Positions 63,242-64,000 of a stretch of 64,000 nt of DNA are shown one piece after another. Source of the DNA: Bradyrhizobium genosp. L (GTDB lineage: Bacteria > Pseudomonadota > Alphaproteobacteria > Rhizobiales > Xanthobacteraceae). Within the stretch, counting starts at the first letter, position 1. Each line of letters opens with the position of its first letter. The stretch lies in contig NZ_CP061378.1 of NCBI RefSeq assembly GCF_015624485.1, positions 930,001-994,000 on the forward strand, in the 5' to 3' direction. The translations under genes and the position numbers were made by a program. A model generated the notes under the pieces. It worked only from the letters and a program-made list of their open reading frames with translations. It was not told the origin of the DNA and did not search any database.

Positions 63242-64000
63242 AGGCGAGGCCCTTGGTCTTGGAGAGCGCATCGCGGAATGGCTGGTAGAGCAATTTCGCG
63301 AGTGTTCTGGCGGTGGGATCGGACGACGCCATGGCGATGTCGAGCTGGCGCAATGCCTGGACGAGGGCGCTGCTGTCTGGCGTGTCAGTTGCGCCGTCGA
63401 AGGAGAGAGGCGCGAACTGCCGGTCGACAAAGCCGATGTGCACGGGGCAGCCGTTGCGAATGCCACGGCCGATGGTCTGCCAAAGCGGGGTCAGCATGTC
63501 CCACGCGAACTGGGCCTTGTAGTCGGTCGAGAGGCCGCTGTAGCCGCCGCGAGCATAGAGGCTGTAGCGCACGATGTTGGTGGCCGCGTAACGCATGCGG
63601 CGGGCGCGCTGGGACAGGCGCTCGTCAGGCTGGCCGGGATCTGTGCCCATTCCGCGGTCGAAGCGCTCGACGCCGAAGCGGTTCAGCCGGCCGATCACCG
63701 CGGCCAGGTCGTCCGGCCGTGGGTGGGGTCGGTGCAGGAAATAGATCGAGGCGATCGCTGCGCGACTTTCGCGATTGAGGATATTGTGGCCGCGGGCGAC
63801 CACTTGCATCGGCGCCACTAGGATCGATTTTTCCGGTTCCTCGCCGAAGCGTTCGATGAGGGAGCGGGGAAGCGGCCTGGCGCGTCGCAGGCGATGATCG
63901 TCCGGCGCGCCGGCGTCATCGGCTTGGTCCCGTGTCAGGCAGAACACCCGCCAGTCGGCCAAGCCGTGGGTCTCGAGGCTCTCAAGCAGCATGTCGGCGA
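63234..64000 (-). CDS. DinG-like helicase, C-terminal part (runs off right edge)
   Basis: 255 codons of a longer protein; the frame is open to the window edge. The motifs at the end are those of a superfamily 2 DinG/XPD-type helicase: KSILVAPMQVVARGHNI (motif V-like) and LWQTIGRGIRNGCPVHIGFV (motif VI, Gln-x2-Gly-Arg-x-Arg). A conserved C-terminus LAKLLYQPFRDALSKTK follows. A DinG-type helicase is the standard partner of pPIWI-RE. The start and any further operon genes (a restriction nuclease is typical) lie beyond the right edge. Confidence 0.72.
   Translation of the reverse strand, partial: ADMLLESLETHGLADWRVFCLTRDQADDAGAPDDHRLRRARPLPRSLIERFGEEPEKSILVAPMQVVARGHNILNRESRAAIASIYFLHRPHPRPDDLAAVIGRLNRFGVERFDRGMGTDPGQPDERLSQRARRMRYAATNIVRYSLYARGGYSGLSTDYKAQFAWDMLTPLWQTIGRGIRNGCPVHIGFVDRQFAPLSFDGATDTPDSSALVQALRQLDIAMASSDPTARTLAKLLYQPFRDALSKTKGLAYG

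Noticed and set aside
39751..64000. A classical restriction-modification system
   Set aside because: Several nucleases are present but no methyltransferase motif (such as DPPY or PCQ) is seen in this window.
1..64000. CRISPR array
   Set aside because: The repeats are dispersed palindromes in single spacers; I saw no regular series of direct repeats with unique spacers.

Overview
This is a high-GC alphaproteobacterial chromosome segment, most likely Bradyrhizobium or a close relative. The supporting signs are the DUF1013/TrcR gene, the ispH-thrB-rnhA cluster, a NdvA-type glucan exporter, the TAXI-TRAP operon and several families of hairpin-forming intergenic repeats that I associate with this genus. 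The genus call is inference; no rRNA is present and no database was searched.

Positions 1-37.5 kb are ordinary chromosome. In order they hold: the 5' end of an MFS gene; a TAXI/TRAP transport operon with DUF1850 and SDR genes; a Na+/H+ antiporter; a TPR/LprI-like protein; propionyl-CoA synthetase; a small lipoprotein; TrcR; ispH-thrB-rnhA; a peroxiredoxin, DUF924 protein, FadD and a penicillin-binding D,D-carboxypeptidase; NdvA; an ABC substrate-binding protein; HisE; a YqaA-type membrane protein; two nitronate monooxygenase paralogues; a second acyl-CoA ligase; a hybrid histidine kinase; RidA; a ClC channel; and several small secreted or hypothetical proteins. Three genes here (thioesterase, histidine kinase, TetR remnant) each carry an apparent 1-nt deletion. 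An IS630-family element sits directly against the ridA stop codon.

Positions 37.8-39.7 kb are a decayed junction: gene fragments, a tRNA-T-arm-like relic and a small excisionase-type HTH gene. From 39.75 kb to the right edge the window is a dense defence island in which nearly every gene is a nuclease, helicase or NTPase: (1) a Cap4/DUF4297 nuclease overlapping an SMC-like zinc-hook ATPase (Lamassu-like); (2) an SF1 helicase with a poly-Asp linker, then a zinc-ribbon/Mrr nuclease; (3) a Cap4-STAND-TPR protein (Avs-like) preceded by coupled mini-ORFs and followed by an Mrr nuclease; (4) a protein with an AbiJ-like N-terminus and a DUF559/Vsr-like nuclease; (5) an overlapping HEPN / AddB-like / AddA-like operon; (6) a pPIWI-RE gene overlapping a DinG-like helicase that runs off the window. 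No DNA methyltransferase is visible, so the Mrr and DUF559 nucleases are not part of a classical restriction-modification pair within this window.

The best candidates for undescribed biology are the HEPN-AddB-AddA operon, its tail-to-tail juxtaposition with the pPIWI-RE operon, and the mini-ORF/Cap4-STAND/Mrr operon.
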